From Candidatus Aenigmatarchaeota archaeon (lineage in GTDB: Archaea > Aenigmatarchaeota > Aenigmatarchaeia > CG10238-14), in assembly GCA_017610225.1 (NCBI GenBank), contig JAFCCM010000004.1, positions 6,353-70,352 of the forward strand: DNA of 64,000 nucleotides, in the 5' to 3' direction. Made by a program: the position numbers and the translations under genes. How positions within the stretch are numbered: position 1 is the stretch's first letter; each line of letters starts with the position of its first letter. Shown piece after piece: positions 7,126 to 15,638 of this stretch. The notes under the pieces were generated by a model, which had not been told where the DNA came from, did no database searches, and saw only the letters and a list, made by a program, of their open reading frames with translations.

Positions 7126-7392
7126 TTACCATTTTGCTGGCTTGTCATTATTTATATCAAAAAATTTATTTATTTTATATTTTTCACCTATTTTCTTTAT
7201 AGCGACACACACAAACCCAGCAATTGAAACAATTATCATTGCATAACTTAATAAAGAAAATCTAAGAGCTATAAATCTATCTCCATATGTCCATTTAATT
7301 TTACATATTTTTGTTATAAAAAGTTTCAACGATATATAAGATAAAATATATCCTAGCAAATAAATTAAAACCACCCATAAAAAAGTTTCCAT
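7126..7392 (-). CDS. Small two-span membrane protein
   Basis: 88 residues with two hydrophobic helices (about 4-27 and 45-70) and a polar C terminus. Unknown function. It ends just before the promoter of the lipoprotein gene. Confidence 0.6.
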   Translation of the reverse strand: METFLWVVLIYLLGYILSYISLKLFITKICKIKWTYGDRFIALRFSLLSYAMIIVSIAGFVCVAIKKIGEKYKINKFFDINNDKPAKW

Positions 7393-7429
7393 AATATCAT
7401 TTCCTATCTATTAAAGTTTTTTACAACGG

Positions 7430-7822
7430 TTATTTTATTATATTATGTTTTTCTTGTATTGCTATATTATATGCTAGAACTTTTTCTTTATAATCTTTTG
7501 AAAAACCCCTGATATTCTTAAAATCATTTTTTTTATTAATAATACAAGTTCCCCATAAACCAAAACTATGCAAATTCAAAACTTTGAATCCATTATTTTG
7601 CAAAAGTTCTATTAAAGCATCTATAATTTCATGGAATCCTACGCAAGAATGAATCTTTTTTGCTTCTTTTATAGCCATATTTGTTGAATCATTTAACAAT
7701 GAACGACAAAGCTTATCGAAAGCTGCATCGGTCATTGATTTTGGAGACTTTACAATCTTTGGAGAGTAATCCTCATACCAATTATAAGCCACTATAAATA
7801 AATTCGATTTATTATTCATCAT
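7430..7822 (-). CDS. Unknown 130-residue protein
   Basis: Soluble alpha/beta-looking protein (LFIVAYNWYEDYSPKIV..., GFHEIIDALIELLQNNGFKVL..., LWGTCIINKK). Start at ATGATG overlapping the end of the 7812-7988 gene. No family recognised. Confidence 0.65.
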   Translation of the reverse strand: MMNNKSNLFIVAYNWYEDYSPKIVKSPKSMTDAAFDKLCRSLLNDSTNMAIKEAKKIHSCVGFHEIIDALIELLQNNGFKVLNLHSFGLWGTCIINKKNDFKNIRGFSKDYKEKVLAYNIAIQEKHNIIK

Positions 7823-7988
7823 AATCTATTTCTCCAATAAATTCTCTGCTCCTTGGATTCAAATACTGTTGAAGAAATTGTCTTTCATAAGGTTTTAATT
7901 TCTTTATCTCTTTCTTAATCTCATCGCTATTGCAAAACTTTATCAAAGCTTCAACCGCTTCCAAATCTATCTCTCCAAATTCATCCAT
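7812..7988 (-). CDS. 58-residue acidic helical protein
   Basis: MDEFGEIDLEAVEALIKFC..., with a GGAG ribosome site and an overlap into the next gene. Mostly helical and acidic at both ends. Not recognised. Confidence 0.6.
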   Translation of the reverse strand: MDEFGEIDLEAVEALIKFCNSDEIKKEIKKLKPYERQFLQQYLNPRSREFIGEIDYDE

Positions 7989-7997
7989 TTTGTTCTC

Positions 7998-8297
7998 CTA
8001 TGGGAATAAAGGACTACCATCTGCAAAATCTAATCTATGATCTCCATTTTTTAATGCCTCTGCATTTTTTCTTTCTTTATCAATTTTTCTTATACAATCA
8101 ATGCAGCAATGCTTTCCATCCTCATTCATCAGCCAATCTTCCCTTTTTAAATCATTAAAATGTTTAAATATTAAATCATCTGCATCTAATATTTCTTGCA
8201 CTGACCAATTTATTTTTGGAAATACGAGATTTTTCTCTTTACCGCATTTATCGCATTTAATGGTTATGGTAACATCATTAAAAAAATCAACAATCAT
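7998..8297 (-). CDS. Zinc-ribbon protein
   Basis: 99 residues from MIVDFFND; the AAGGAG site before 8297 favours this start over an ATG eight codons upstream. CDKCGK near residue 17 and CCIDC near 67 form a likely four-cysteine zinc site. N-terminal motif is shared with 2774-2959. Confidence 0.65.
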   Translation of the reverse strand: MIVDFFNDVTITIKCDKCGKEKNLVFPKINWSVQEILDADDLIFKHFNDLKREDWLMNEDGKHCCIDCIRKIDKERKNAEALKNGDHRLDFADGSPLFP

Positions 8298-8308
8298 TAA
8301 ACAACTCC

Positions 8309-8770
8309 TTATTCGTAACATCCATATCCAAAGCTGTGATTAAAATCATTAGACCAAAAGCCGTTAATACATGGAGCTTCTTCACCGCTTGCCCATTCGA
8401 ATCCTTCGATTTGGCTCTTGACCATTTCTAGAAAAAGAATTGTAATATCTTTTGGCTCCATAAGATAAGATTCCATATTTTCATCATAGCAAAATTGATT
8501 GAAGTTTATGCCAAGAGATTTAAGCTTCTCTGCATAATAATCTGGAATCGTGTTATTTTCATAATCGCAACAAACAGATATCCCTGTAACTCTACGGTTT
8601 TCATCATACATCCTATGAAGAGCAATGCCGCATTTTTCTACTGCTTTGTTATAAGTTTCTTTAATTTCTTTTTCAGAATGCGTACACTTGAATACAAAAT
8701 ACTCAAATCTATTATGCCCATCTTCAGACCAATCACCAATAACAATCCTATAAGTATAACATTTATTCAT
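8309..8770 (-). CDS. Unknown 153-residue protein
   Basis: Start MNKCYTYRIVIGDW at 8770, with GAGG six bases upstream supplied by the end of the preceding gene. Mixed alpha/beta, acidic, ending in an aromatic-rich stretch (FWSNDFNHSFGYGCYE). No family recognised. Confidence 0.65.
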   Translation of the reverse strand: MNKCYTYRIVIGDWSEDGHNRFEYFVFKCTHSEKEIKETYNKAVEKCGIALHRMYDENRRVTGISVCCDYENNTIPDYYAEKLKSLGINFNQFCYDENMESYLMEPKDITILFLEMVKSQIEGFEWASGEEAPCINGFWSNDFNHSFGYGCYE

Positions 8771-9119
8771 ATCTAGCCTCATAAATAGAATCATCATCTG
8801 AATAACATATGCAATAATCCAACTTGTACCTAAAGTTTTCTCCGAGCCATCTTTCTAACTCTTCTACTTCTACTCCTAGCCATTCAACAGCTTGAAGCAC
8901 AGCCCAATCATCTACTTTTTCAACTCCATCAATCGAATGCATATTAAACTTAAACATCTTATAATCTGGTTTCCAAAACGTTCCGCTGATTGTCAAATCT
9001 GATTTTGTAAATGTGACAACAGTGAATTCTGCGTTATCTGCTACACGAGTGAGACCATTATGATATAAAGTTTTTTTCCAATCTGTCGGAATAATAAATG
9101 TTTTTGTTTTTACAGTCAT
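8763..9119 (-). CDS. Unknown 118-residue protein
   Basis: Beta-rich N-terminal half (KTFIIPTDWKKTLYHNG...), then an acidic helix with VDDWAVLQAVEWLG. Overlaps the next gene by eight bases. Not recognised. Confidence 0.65.
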   Translation of the reverse strand: MTVKTKTFIIPTDWKKTLYHNGLTRVADNAEFTVVTFTKSDLTISGTFWKPDYKMFKFNMHSIDGVEKVDDWAVLQAVEWLGVEVEELERWLGENFRYKLDYCICYSDDDSIYEARYE

Positions 9120-9126
9120 ATCATTT

Positions 9127-9336
9127 TTATCCTATATTAGATTCGTAACTAAATATTTTTATATCACCATTTTTTTCTACAACTAAATATCTTTTTCCGT
9201 TTCTTCTGATATAAAACGACTTCCAACCTGATGCTTCATACGTACCTTTTATAGAACTTAACGTATTTTTAGAAAAAGCAAAGTTATGAACCTTAGTTGT
9301 TTTAGTAATTTCTCTTAAATAAACCTCCCTAGCCAT
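9127..9336 (-). CDS. Small protein, tandem paralog of 9336-9545
   Basis: 69 residues. Shares the pattern GWK(S/A)xYxRxxGxRYLVxE and an FSY(E/D)S ending with its upstream neighbour; both begin MA(R/K)xxYLxxI. Clear recent tandem duplication. Small mixed fold, function unknown. Confidence 0.65.
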   Translation of the reverse strand: MAREVYLREITKTTKVHNFAFSKNTLSSIKGTYEASGWKSFYIRRNGKRYLVVEKNGDIKIFSYESNIG

Positions 9337-9545
9337 TATTTTATCCCCATTTTAGAATCGTAACTAAATACTCTTCTCTCTCCATCAACAGGATTTTCCA
9401 TAACAAGATATCTATTTCCATCTTTTCTAAAATAGCTTGCTTTCCACCCGCTGCTTTCATAATCTGTTTTTATATTTTTTAGTACATCAGTCGTAGACCA
9501 TAACTGAACCTTACTTATGGTAATTAAATAAATATTTTTAGCCAT
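9336..9545 (-). CDS. Small protein, tandem paralog of 9127-9336
   Basis: 69 residues, same architecture as its downstream neighbour (YESSGWKASYFRKDGNRYLV). Start and stop are shared base-for-base with the flanking genes, giving a chain of one-base overlaps. Confidence 0.65.
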   Translation of the reverse strand: MAKNIYLITISKVQLWSTTDVLKNIKTDYESSGWKASYFRKDGNRYLVMENPVDGERRVFSYDSKMGIK

Positions 9546-9811
9546 TATTTTATTCTCCTACATTCAAACATTTTTGGTTTTCCCTTCATAAATCCAGAAA
9601 TATCAAAATGCTCAAAAATAAAATCATAATTGTTACTTTTAGCATCTGTTTTTTTCTGCCAATCCATTGCATCTTCATCAAAAATAGTAAAAGCCTTTTC
9701 AAAAAAAGCCTCTGCATCTTCCTTAGTTTTGAATGAATGTTTAACTTTATCCGTAATTTGGTCATGATCCCATATAGAAATTTCTATAAACCAATAAATT
9801 TCTTCTTTCAT
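9545..9811 (-). CDS. Unknown 88-residue protein
   Basis: Start MKEEIYWFIEISIW at 9811 with a GGGGAACAGGA site and an ATGA overlap with the preceding gene. Pattern of an acidic alpha/beta protein with a KTKEDAEAFFEKAF helix. Not recognised. Confidence 0.6.
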   Translation of the reverse strand: MKEEIYWFIEISIWDHDQITDKVKHSFKTKEDAEAFFEKAFTIFDEDAMDWQKKTDAKSNNYDFIFEHFDISGFMKGKPKMFECRRIK

Positions 9812-10269
9812 TCCTGTTCCCCTTTGTCCCAACAATTTGTACAAATTTTTCCCTTCTCTTTTACTTCAAAACATTTTTTGCATATTTCGCAATTACGATC
9901 ATATTCTCTTTTTATCCATATAAACTTTTTATCATATCCAAAAAATCTATTTACGATAACAAAAAATACCGCTGATGCAGATACACTAATCAATATCAAA
10001 ATAGAACATGTTATCAAATCCATAATTCCAGAACCAGGATAAGAGAAAGAAAATAATATAACAGGAGTCATAAGAAATATAATAGCAGGAATAGAAAACC
10101 ATTTTTCCGAAAGCTTCCCTTCTAATTTCTTTGGTATGTACTTATATTCAGAATAGTATTGCGGAACTCCATTAGAAACCTCCAATTCCTTTCTTAGCTT
10201 TTTAAGTTCTTTAGCAGATTCATCATTCCTATTTTGATTAGGAAAAAGTATTGGAAAAAATATAAACAT
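9808..10269 (-). CDS. Two-span membrane protein with C-terminal zinc knuckles
   Basis: 153 residues: a soluble N-terminal stretch, two membrane helices at about 60-80 and 86-110, and a cytoplasmic tail with CEICKKC and CTNC, a probable zinc ribbon. Membrane-anchored zinc proteins can tether partners; no family recognised. Confidence 0.65.
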   Translation of the reverse strand: MFIFFPILFPNQNRNDESAKELKKLRKELEVSNGVPQYYSEYKYIPKKLEGKLSEKWFSIPAIIFLMTPVILFSFSYPGSGIMDLITCSILILISVSASAVFFVIVNRFFGYDKKFIWIKREYDRNCEICKKCFEVKEKGKICTNCWDKGEQE

Positions 10270-10274
10270 ATCTT

Positions 10275-11114
10275 CTATCTCCTTATCAACTTAAGCAACT
10301 GCTTATCCAAGGCTTCAAGGTATTCTCTGCCCTGCCAACCGTTTTCCAAACCATCATATAGATTTTGAGGAATATTTTGCCTTATTTCTTTGCTTAAACT
10401 TGCTGCTCCACAAGCAATTGTTGCAACTGTATCAACATCTCCACAGAAGGCAATACTTTCCGTCAACAACTCGCTCATACTATCGCATTTCATGACTGCC
10501 GTAATCGCTGCGCTAACGCTATGCATGCCCTTGCTATCTACTGGCCCAGACCAAGGCAATGCCCAATCTGCCTTAACCAAAGATTTGATATAATCACCTA
10601 CTTCGCTCTTTGGGCCTTTATCATAAGCAAAATAATGGGTCATTAAAGCCGCTCCCTGAGCCGCTGCAATGCCGTTAGGGGTATCATGGGTAACAGAAGC
10701 TTGAAGGGCTGTTTTATTCATTACTTCAATCTCAGATGCAAATACACCAATCGGGCAAGCCCTCATTGCTCCACCAGATTTATCACTGTTTGGTTTAATA
10801 TGTTTTAAAAATTTTCCAGAACTTTTAGTAGATTGTAAAAACTTATAGAATCCACCAGCATATCCTGCCCTTGGGTTTCTTTTAAAACATATTAAAAACC
10901 TTTTAGCAATGGCATCTTTTGTCCATTTTCTACCGCTGATAAGCAATTCAGCAATGGCAATACTCATTTGAGTATCATCCGTGTAACGGCCAGGAACGAA
11001 CCCTGGAATTTCTCTTTTACAATATGTTAGATTATTAAAAGATTCTACGATTTTAGCGTCTGCATATTCAAAGGCACTTCCGTAGCTATCTCCTATGGCA
11101 CATTCTAGCAGCAT
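10275..11114 (-). CDS. ADP-ribosylglycohydrolase
   Basis: 279 residues of the DraG/ARH family, which removes ADP-ribose from proteins or small molecules using two Mg ions. Family motifs in order: GDSYG (8-12), YTDDTQM (44-50), SGGAMRA and THDTPNG in the middle, and GDVDTVATI near 225, carrying the metal-binding acidic residues. Full length. First gene after the promoter at 11135-11162. With the macro-domain gene and the nicotinamidase it suggests the phage edits ADP-ribose or NAD chemistry, perhaps against NAD-using host defences (inference). Confidence 0.92.
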   Translation of the reverse strand: MLLECAIGDSYGSAFEYADAKIVESFNNLTYCKREIPGFVPGRYTDDTQMSIAIAELLISGRKWTKDAIAKRFLICFKRNPRAGYAGGFYKFLQSTKSSGKFLKHIKPNSDKSGGAMRACPIGVFASEIEVMNKTALQASVTHDTPNGIAAAQGAALMTHYFAYDKGPKSEVGDYIKSLVKADWALPWSGPVDSKGMHSVSAAITAVMKCDSMSELLTESIAFCGDVDTVATIACGAASLSKEIRQNIPQNLYDGLENGWQGREYLEALDKQLLKLIRR

Positions 11115-11134
11115 AATAATTTCCTTTCCGCTCT

Positions 11135-11162
11135 ATTATACTGTAGAAGCTGTGAATTGAAA
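11135..11162 (-). promoter_or_regulatory. Phage promoter
   Basis: -10 TATAAT (11135-11140), 16-base spacer, imperfect -35 TTTCAA (11157-11162). Drives the ADP-ribosylglycohydrolase operon. Confidence 0.65.
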
Positions 11163-11181
11163 CAAAAAATTGTGAAATTTT

Positions 11182-11406
11182 TTACTTTTCATACTGCCAC
11201 TCTTTCTTCAAACAGCATTTTTTGAATTTTATTCCGCTTCCACATGGACATGGATCATTTCTTTTTACTTTCATACTTTTCAATTGTTGCGTAGTTGGAT
11301 CAAGAGCCATTTGCTTCAATCTTTTTTTAGCTTCTGGGTCTTTATCTAAAAGCTTTTTCATCTTCTTACTATCATATTCATAAATTTTTCCATTGCTTGT
11401 ATCCAT
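11182..11406 (-). CDS. SEC-C motif protein
   Basis: 74 residues ending in [17 protein letters not shown], the SEC-C zinc motif also found at the SecA C terminus, where it binds zinc and partners. The N-terminal half is a basic helix. One base separates it from the upstream HNH gene, so they are co-transcribed. Confidence 0.85.
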   Translation of the reverse strand: MDTSNGKIYEYDSKKMKKLLDKDPEAKKRLKQMALDPTTQQLKSMKVKRNDPCPCGSGIKFKKCCLKKEWQYEK

Positions 11407-12213
11407 TTATTCTCTCCAGTAGTTTATATCCCAATTTTTTGGCATATATTGAGGATTCATAATATCTATAAAATGCTTTCTCCACATAATAAAGAAGTTT
11501 TTCAAACTATCCTTCTTCATATATATTCTAAGATTTTCTTTCATATTTTCTTTAGCTATTTGCTTATATCTTTTTCTTTCTTTTTTTAGTTCCTCTATAA
11601 CATTTTTTATTTCCTCCGCTGTCATATTCTCAACATTTTTATCAACATACGAAGAAAGAAATTTATGTATTGATTTTCTTTGTTTTGATGATATTTTTCT
11701 TTTACTAATTATATTTATATTTTTTATAGCACAGACGAATCTATCAGCTACCATATGATCTTTTTGATATTGTATTATTATATCTTTTATTAAATTATCT
11801 TTAAATTTAGATGCTTCTTTTTCATATTTCCTATGGCAATCTATGCAAATAATTAAAACATCATGCATAGTATGATTAACATGCTTTTTCTCTTCTTCTA
11901 TCTTTGACCATATGCTTCTGAAGAAATACGGAACACAATGATGCTTCGTCAATTCTTTTTCGCTTCCACAAACAACGCATTTCGCTTCTTTCTTAGATAG
12001 AAAAAAATTTTTATTAACATCGCTTGAATGACCCATTCCTTTAGGCTTAAACGTCAACTGTATAACTTTTCCATCTTCGTTGTCAGAAATTACCTTAGCC
12101 AAACCCCTGCTTAAATACCAATTAGCCTTTTCATCTCCACATAAGAACATAGGTTCTCCATCTGGTGATAGAACTTTAATATTACCATAGATTTTTTTCT
12201 TAAGGTGTTCCAT
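11407..12213 (-). CDS. HNH-type nuclease-like protein
   Basis: 268 residues. N-terminal LSPDGEPMFLCGDEKANWYLSRG module, then an HNH zinc finger: CVVCG (about 93-97), the HHCVP core, a conserved HDV and CIDCH. This module order (LSPDG, then CVVCG...H...CxxCH) resembles the C-terminal region of EXD2-type proteins. The rest is a basic helical tail. Could be a free-standing homing or anti-host nuclease; target unknown. Confidence 0.75.
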   Translation of the reverse strand: MEHLKKKIYGNIKVLSPDGEPMFLCGDEKANWYLSRGLAKVISDNEDGKVIQLTFKPKGMGHSSDVNKNFFLSKKEAKCVVCGSEKELTKHHCVPYFFRSIWSKIEEEKKHVNHTMHDVLIICIDCHRKYEKEASKFKDNLIKDIIIQYQKDHMVADRFVCAIKNINIISKRKISSKQRKSIHKFLSSYVDKNVENMTAEEIKNVIEELKKERKRYKQIAKENMKENLRIYMKKDSLKNFFIMWRKHFIDIMNPQYMPKNWDINYWRE

Positions 12214-12216
12214 AAT

Positions 12217-12741
12217 TTATTTTTCTATTTTATAAATATTACCATATTCATCTTCCGTTTCAAAATAAATAATCTTGTCAGCGATTATGGTAAATTCATT
12301 ACCGTATCCAGGTGCATCAAAAGGATAAAGAACAACAATTTTTCCTTCTGCGTTTTTCCATCCTCCCATTGTAATCTTTAATTTTTCCAATTTATCTTCA
12401 TAGCTTAATTCATCCTGATTTGAAAAAGTCAAATCCAAATCTGCATAAATTATCCAATCATTCTGTATTTTTTCCATGAAATCAGAAAAATTCATTATAT
12501 CAGGTTGTCTAAAATAATACCAAAAATGTTCATTATTTTTTCTTGCTGCTTTAATTTTTGATTTATGAATATCATAAATAAATCCATCTTCATGAACACA
12601 TCTGACCGTTTCATAAACCTGTCCATTTTTTCCTTTAAAACCTGATATAACGAGATATTCTTTATCGAATTCATCTATAATAAGCCATGTATATTCTATG
12701 GATTCAATTATTTTTTTATCTCTTTCAGTATTAGTTTCCAT
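12217..12741 (-). CDS. Unknown 174-residue protein
   Basis: Start METNTERDKKIIESIEYTW at the ATG 12741. Acidic, mixed fold; no cysteine motif. It lies between the HNH gene and a small helical gene in one operon. Not recognised. Confidence 0.65.
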   Translation of the reverse strand: METNTERDKKIIESIEYTWLIIDEFDKEYLVISGFKGKNGQVYETVRCVHEDGFIYDIHKSKIKAARKNNEHFWYYFRQPDIMNFSDFMEKIQNDWIIYADLDLTFSNQDELSYEDKLEKLKITMGGWKNAEGKIVVLYPFDAPGYGNEFTIIADKIIYFETEDEYGNIYKIEK

Positions 12742-12743
12742 AA

Positions 12744-12986
12744 TCAATTTTCAACCTTTGCACTTTTACTTTCCTCGGATTCCAAATAATTGCATATGAT
12801 CATAGCAATCGTCTGAGTACTTCTTAATTTTCCCTCTTTTTTAACTCTTTGTATAAGACGTTCTACATCATTTAATCTTTCGATAAGAATTGGATGTGCA
12901 GCTATAAAATCAGCCACAGTAAGATTAAGCATTCTACTAGCTATAGAAACATATTCTTTTTTAGAAAGTTGAATACTATTCATCAT
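12744..12986 (-). CDS. Small helical protein
   Basis: Start MMNSIQLSKKEY with AAGGAG three to four bases before ATGATG. 80 residues, wholly helical (SIASRMLNLTVADFIAAHPIL...). Possible small DNA-binding or structural helix bundle; unrecognised. First gene after the promoter at 13053-13080. Confidence 0.6.
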   Translation of the reverse strand: MMNSIQLSKKEYVSIASRMLNLTVADFIAAHPILIERLNDVERLIQRVKKEGKLRSTQTIAMIICNYLESEESKSAKVEN

Positions 12987-13052
12987 TGTCTCCTTCCTCA
13001 AATTTCTCCAAAACTATTTTTTGAGTTAAAATCTTCATCTTCTTCATGCACT

Positions 13053-13080
13053 ATTATACTTCTAATTTTTCTTTTTGCAA
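13053..13080 (-). promoter_or_regulatory. Phage promoter inside the end of the upstream gene
   Basis: Perfect TTGCAA (13075-13080), 16-base spacer, TATAAT (13053-13058). It overlaps the last nine codons of the lipoprotein gene 13054-13275, so a new transcript starts within the tail of the previous gene. Confidence 0.8.
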
Positions 13081-13275
13081 CATTTTTTCCGGAATAGCGG
13101 CAAATTTAACAGGGGATTTCCATTCAGTGACTCCATCCCAATAGATTCCATCTTCATTCTGTTTTTTTAATTTGTTTTCTGTATTGTTTTTATTTGAAAT
13201 ATTACATCCAATTATATCCCAAGAAAACATCATTACAAAAACAATACATACAATCTTCGCAATTCTATTCTTCAT
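13054..13275 (-). CDS. Small lipoprotein
   Basis: 73 residues. Signal peptide MKNRIAKIVCIVFVMMF... with a lipobox-like I-I-G-C at about 21-24; mature part is about 50 polar residues (GIYWDGVTEWKSPVKF). Probably envelope-attached. Its final codons LQKEKLEV are also promoter sequence. Confidence 0.65.
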   Translation of the reverse strand: MKNRIAKIVCIVFVMMFSWDIIGCNISNKNNTENKLKKQNEDGIYWDGVTEWKSPVKFAAIPEKMLQKEKLEV

Positions 13276-13286
13276 CTTACTATCTC

Positions 13287-13673
13287 CTAATAATTTTTAT
13301 ACACTGTTTTTACAATATCAAAAAGCTGACCATACAAAAAACTCAACTCATCAGATTTTAGATAATTTGAAAAACAATAATCTACATTTCTACGAATTTC
13401 AGAAGCAATTTTTTGTAAAGATTTTGTAATAATACTACCTTCTATTTTATAAATTGTTTTAATAGAACGTTTCAAACACAATTGAAATCCTTCATCAATT
13501 GGTTCATCGCCTTTAATTTCCAATACAATTTTTATATTTTTATTTTTTCCAGCAGAAGCATCTAATTCTAAAATAGCTTTTTTATCAATACCGTATTCAT
13601 ATATAGCAATAACATATGGTCCTTTACCATTTTTTCTTTTTTCAACATTTATTTCTAAATTATCTTTATACAT
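13287..13673 (-). CDS. Unknown protein, paralog of 15956-16339
   Basis: 128 residues. Shares the N-terminal pattern KGPxVxAI...(K)xxLEL(D/H)xSxG with 15956-16339, followed by a strand-rich segment and a helical C terminus (IASEIRRNVDYCF). Likely an old duplication within the helical-protein cluster. Confidence 0.6.
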   Translation of the reverse strand: MYKDNLEINVEKRKNGKGPYVIAIYEYGIDKKAILELDASAGKNKNIKIVLEIKGDEPIDEGFQLCLKRSIKTIYKIEGSIITKSLQKIASEIRRNVDYCFSNYLKSDELSFLYGQLFDIVKTVYKNY

Positions 13674-13914
13674 TTTTGTTCCTAGACTCCAACTCTTTCT
13701 CTAGCTTTTCTATGGATTCTTTCAACCACTTTACATCTTCCATATTCAAAACCAAAGTTAGATACTTGTTTCTACTTCCATAAAAAGGGTGGGGATTTGA
13801 ATCAGAAAATTCCATCAATTCCATAATAGCATAATGCCTTTCTCTAGCATCAATACAAAGAGTAACTTCTCCAGTCCAATTCAATTTTCTATTATATTCA
13901 ATTTTGCAATCCAT
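13666..13914 (-). CDS. Unknown 82-residue protein
   Basis: Begins MDCKIEYNRKLNWTGEV and ends in a charged helix (EDVKWLKESIEKLEKELE). The strand layout resembles 13287-13673 in reduced form. Overlaps the next gene by eight bases. Confidence 0.6.
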   Translation of the reverse strand: MDCKIEYNRKLNWTGEVTLCIDARERHYAIMELMEFSDSNPHPFYGSRNKYLTLVLNMEDVKWLKESIEKLEKELESRNKNV

Positions 13915-13922
13915 TATTATCC

Positions 13923-14345
13923 TTAAAAAGGTATATTATTATCTTCGCTTTGTGTGTATTCGTTGTATTCTACTACCTGACCGCTAGAATCTCTGCTTAT
14001 GAAATTATCTTCTTCATTGTTTTCAACAAATTCATCTTCTTTCATTTTATCTTTACACATTTTTTCAATATTTGAAGTTATTTGCTTAAGGTTTTCGACA
14101 TTTGTATTCATGCAAACAAGAAGTTCTATCATACTTTTAGACGCAGCAAAAAATGATTGAATTTCCAATTCAAGTTCTTCATCTACTCCGTTGTTTTTGG
14201 TATTTACTTCTACACTAATCATTAACTCCATAGACTTAATAATCGAATGTTTTATATGTTCAAAATCATTGTCGCAATTTTCTACAGCTCCCTGTAAAAT
14301 TGACAAATCGTATATAACACTATTTTTGCTAAAAAGATTTTTCAT
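13923..14345 (-). CDS. Helical protein with SSB-like C-terminal tail
   Basis: 140 residues: three or four helices, an acidic linker, then the C terminus SEDNNIPF. The last residues match the acidic-IPF tip by which bacterial SSB recruits repair and replication proteins. There is no OB-fold sequence here, so it is not itself an SSB; the tip may mimic or compete for SSB-binding partners (inference). Confidence 0.65.
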   Translation of the reverse strand: MKNLFSKNSVIYDLSILQGAVENCDNDFEHIKHSIIKSMELMISVEVNTKNNGVDEELELEIQSFFAASKSMIELLVCMNTNVENLKQITSNIEKMCKDKMKEDEFVENNEEDNFISRDSSGQVVEYNEYTQSEDNNIPF

Positions 14346-14355
14346 TTAATTCTCC

Positions 14356-14643
14356 CTACACTATTGGATTTTTTCTAGGTCTGCCACGTTTTTTTTTAGG
14401 TTGTTCGCTTCCATTACTTATAACTGCTGAAGCAGATAATTTTTTAGCTTTTTTCTTAGCTTTCTTTTCATCTCTTTTAGCTTTTATTTTTTCTCTATTA
14501 TTTGCCCTTACTCCTTCCATATCAGATAAAGATAATCCTCCTATCAAGCATTTTGAACATACACACGATTTGGATTCTATCGCAACTATAACTTCATTAT
14601 CGCATTTATCACATTTTAATAATTTTCTACCATTTGAAGCCAT
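14356..14643 (-). CDS. Zinc-finger / AT-hook protein
   Basis: 95 residues. CDKCDN and CVCSKC near the N terminus make a zinc ribbon; the middle is lysine-rich; the end is KKKRGRPRKNP, a canonical AT-hook that binds the minor groove of AT-rich DNA. Likely a DNA-binding accessory protein suited to this AT-rich genome. Confidence 0.75.
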   Translation of the reverse strand: MASNGRKLLKCDKCDNEVIVAIESKSCVCSKCLIGGLSLSDMEGVRANNREKIKAKRDEKKAKKKAKKLSASAVISNGSEQPKKKRGRPRKNPIV

Positions 14644-14651
14644 ATATTCCC

Positions 14652-15068
14652 CTATTCATCCCCTGCAAATTTAATAATATCGTTAACAAAAGAATCATTC
14701 CATTCATCTGCATCAAAGCGATATGCATTATCATCTACAAATAACTTGCATACTGGTTTCCCAGAGCCTACATAGATTTCATCATAATAAACGCCCCAAT
14801 ACCTCAACCACTCTTCCATTTCTTTTACTTGGCTATCTTGGTATTTTCCATTGTACAACCTAGAATGGCATCGACTGGAATAGATAAGTATTTTATATCC
14901 CTTGTCTCTCAAAGAATCTAGAACATCTTGGATACCATTGATAGGAGTATCATAAATAGTCCCATCATGAAATCCTTTGCGATATCCGTGTATAACACCA
15001 TCAAAATCGAAAACAATAACCTTCTCTCTTTTGCTGCGACCTTCTTTTTCTTGTTCTGTTTTAGACAT
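14652..15068 (-). CDS. HAD-superfamily phosphatase-like protein
   Basis: 138 residues. HAD motifs: VFDFDGV (nucleophile Asp at about 20-22), SSR (motif II) near 65, a lysine followed by LFVDDNAYRF (motif III/IV). Small HADs of this type in phages dephosphorylate nucleotides or 5'/3' ends; the substrate here is unknown. In an operon with the coiled-coil gene upstream and the AT-hook gene downstream. Confidence 0.8.
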   Translation of the reverse strand: MSKTEQEKEGRSKREKVIVFDFDGVIHGYRKGFHDGTIYDTPINGIQDVLDSLRDKGYKILIYSSRCHSRLYNGKYQDSQVKEMEEWLRYWGVYYDEIYVGSGKPVCKLFVDDNAYRFDADEWNDSFVNDIIKFAGDE

Positions 15069-15076
15069 TAATCCTC

Positions 15077-15607
15077 CTATTTTGAATCAACCATTGCCGT
15101 TAGTTTAAAGAATGCGTCATCATATGGAATAACCTTAATAGGAAACAAAGACAAAAACTTAGCATAATTATACCAATCACATATCCTTATCGATTTAATC
15201 GGATTATAGTTAAAATAACCGATATCCATTCTTATATATTCATTCGTATTATCGTCTAAATAAATACAGATATTATTAAACGAGCTAGAACTTTTTCTAA
15301 GATCAAAAAGCTTTCTTATGAAATTATATATCGGTTCAAAATCTTTGTTTTTTCCATGCAAAAAACAATTAAATGGGGGATTATTGCTATAACCTGGTTT
15401 CGGATTGTCACCCTCCATCCACTCCGCATTAAGAAGGATTCCACTCTCTATAAGTATTTTGCTTCTGATTCGATTTCTCTTTACATCCATATCCCGTTTT
15501 TCAACTTTTAGTTCCTTCAGTTTCTTGGAGCATAAAACTACTTCTTCCCTCTTTGCTTTCAATTCCTTTTTTAGATCATCATACTCTTTCGTAAGTTGCT
15601 GCATCAT
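15077..15607 (-). CDS. Coiled-coil protein of unknown function
   Basis: 176 residues: N-terminal coiled coil (about 1-50, LTKEYDDLKKELKAKREEV) followed by a globular part with several aromatic residues. First gene after the promoter at 15639-15665. Not recognised. Confidence 0.65.
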   Translation of the reverse strand: MMQQLTKEYDDLKKELKAKREEVVLCSKKLKELKVEKRDMDVKRNRIRSKILIESGILLNAEWMEGDNPKPGYSNNPPFNCFLHGKNKDFEPIYNFIRKLFDLRKSSSSFNNICIYLDDNTNEYIRMDIGYFNYNPIKSIRICDWYNYAKFLSLFPIKVIPYDDAFFKLTAMVDSK

Positions 15608-15638
15608 AACTAGCCCCTTTTTCTATTACAGTTGCTGT

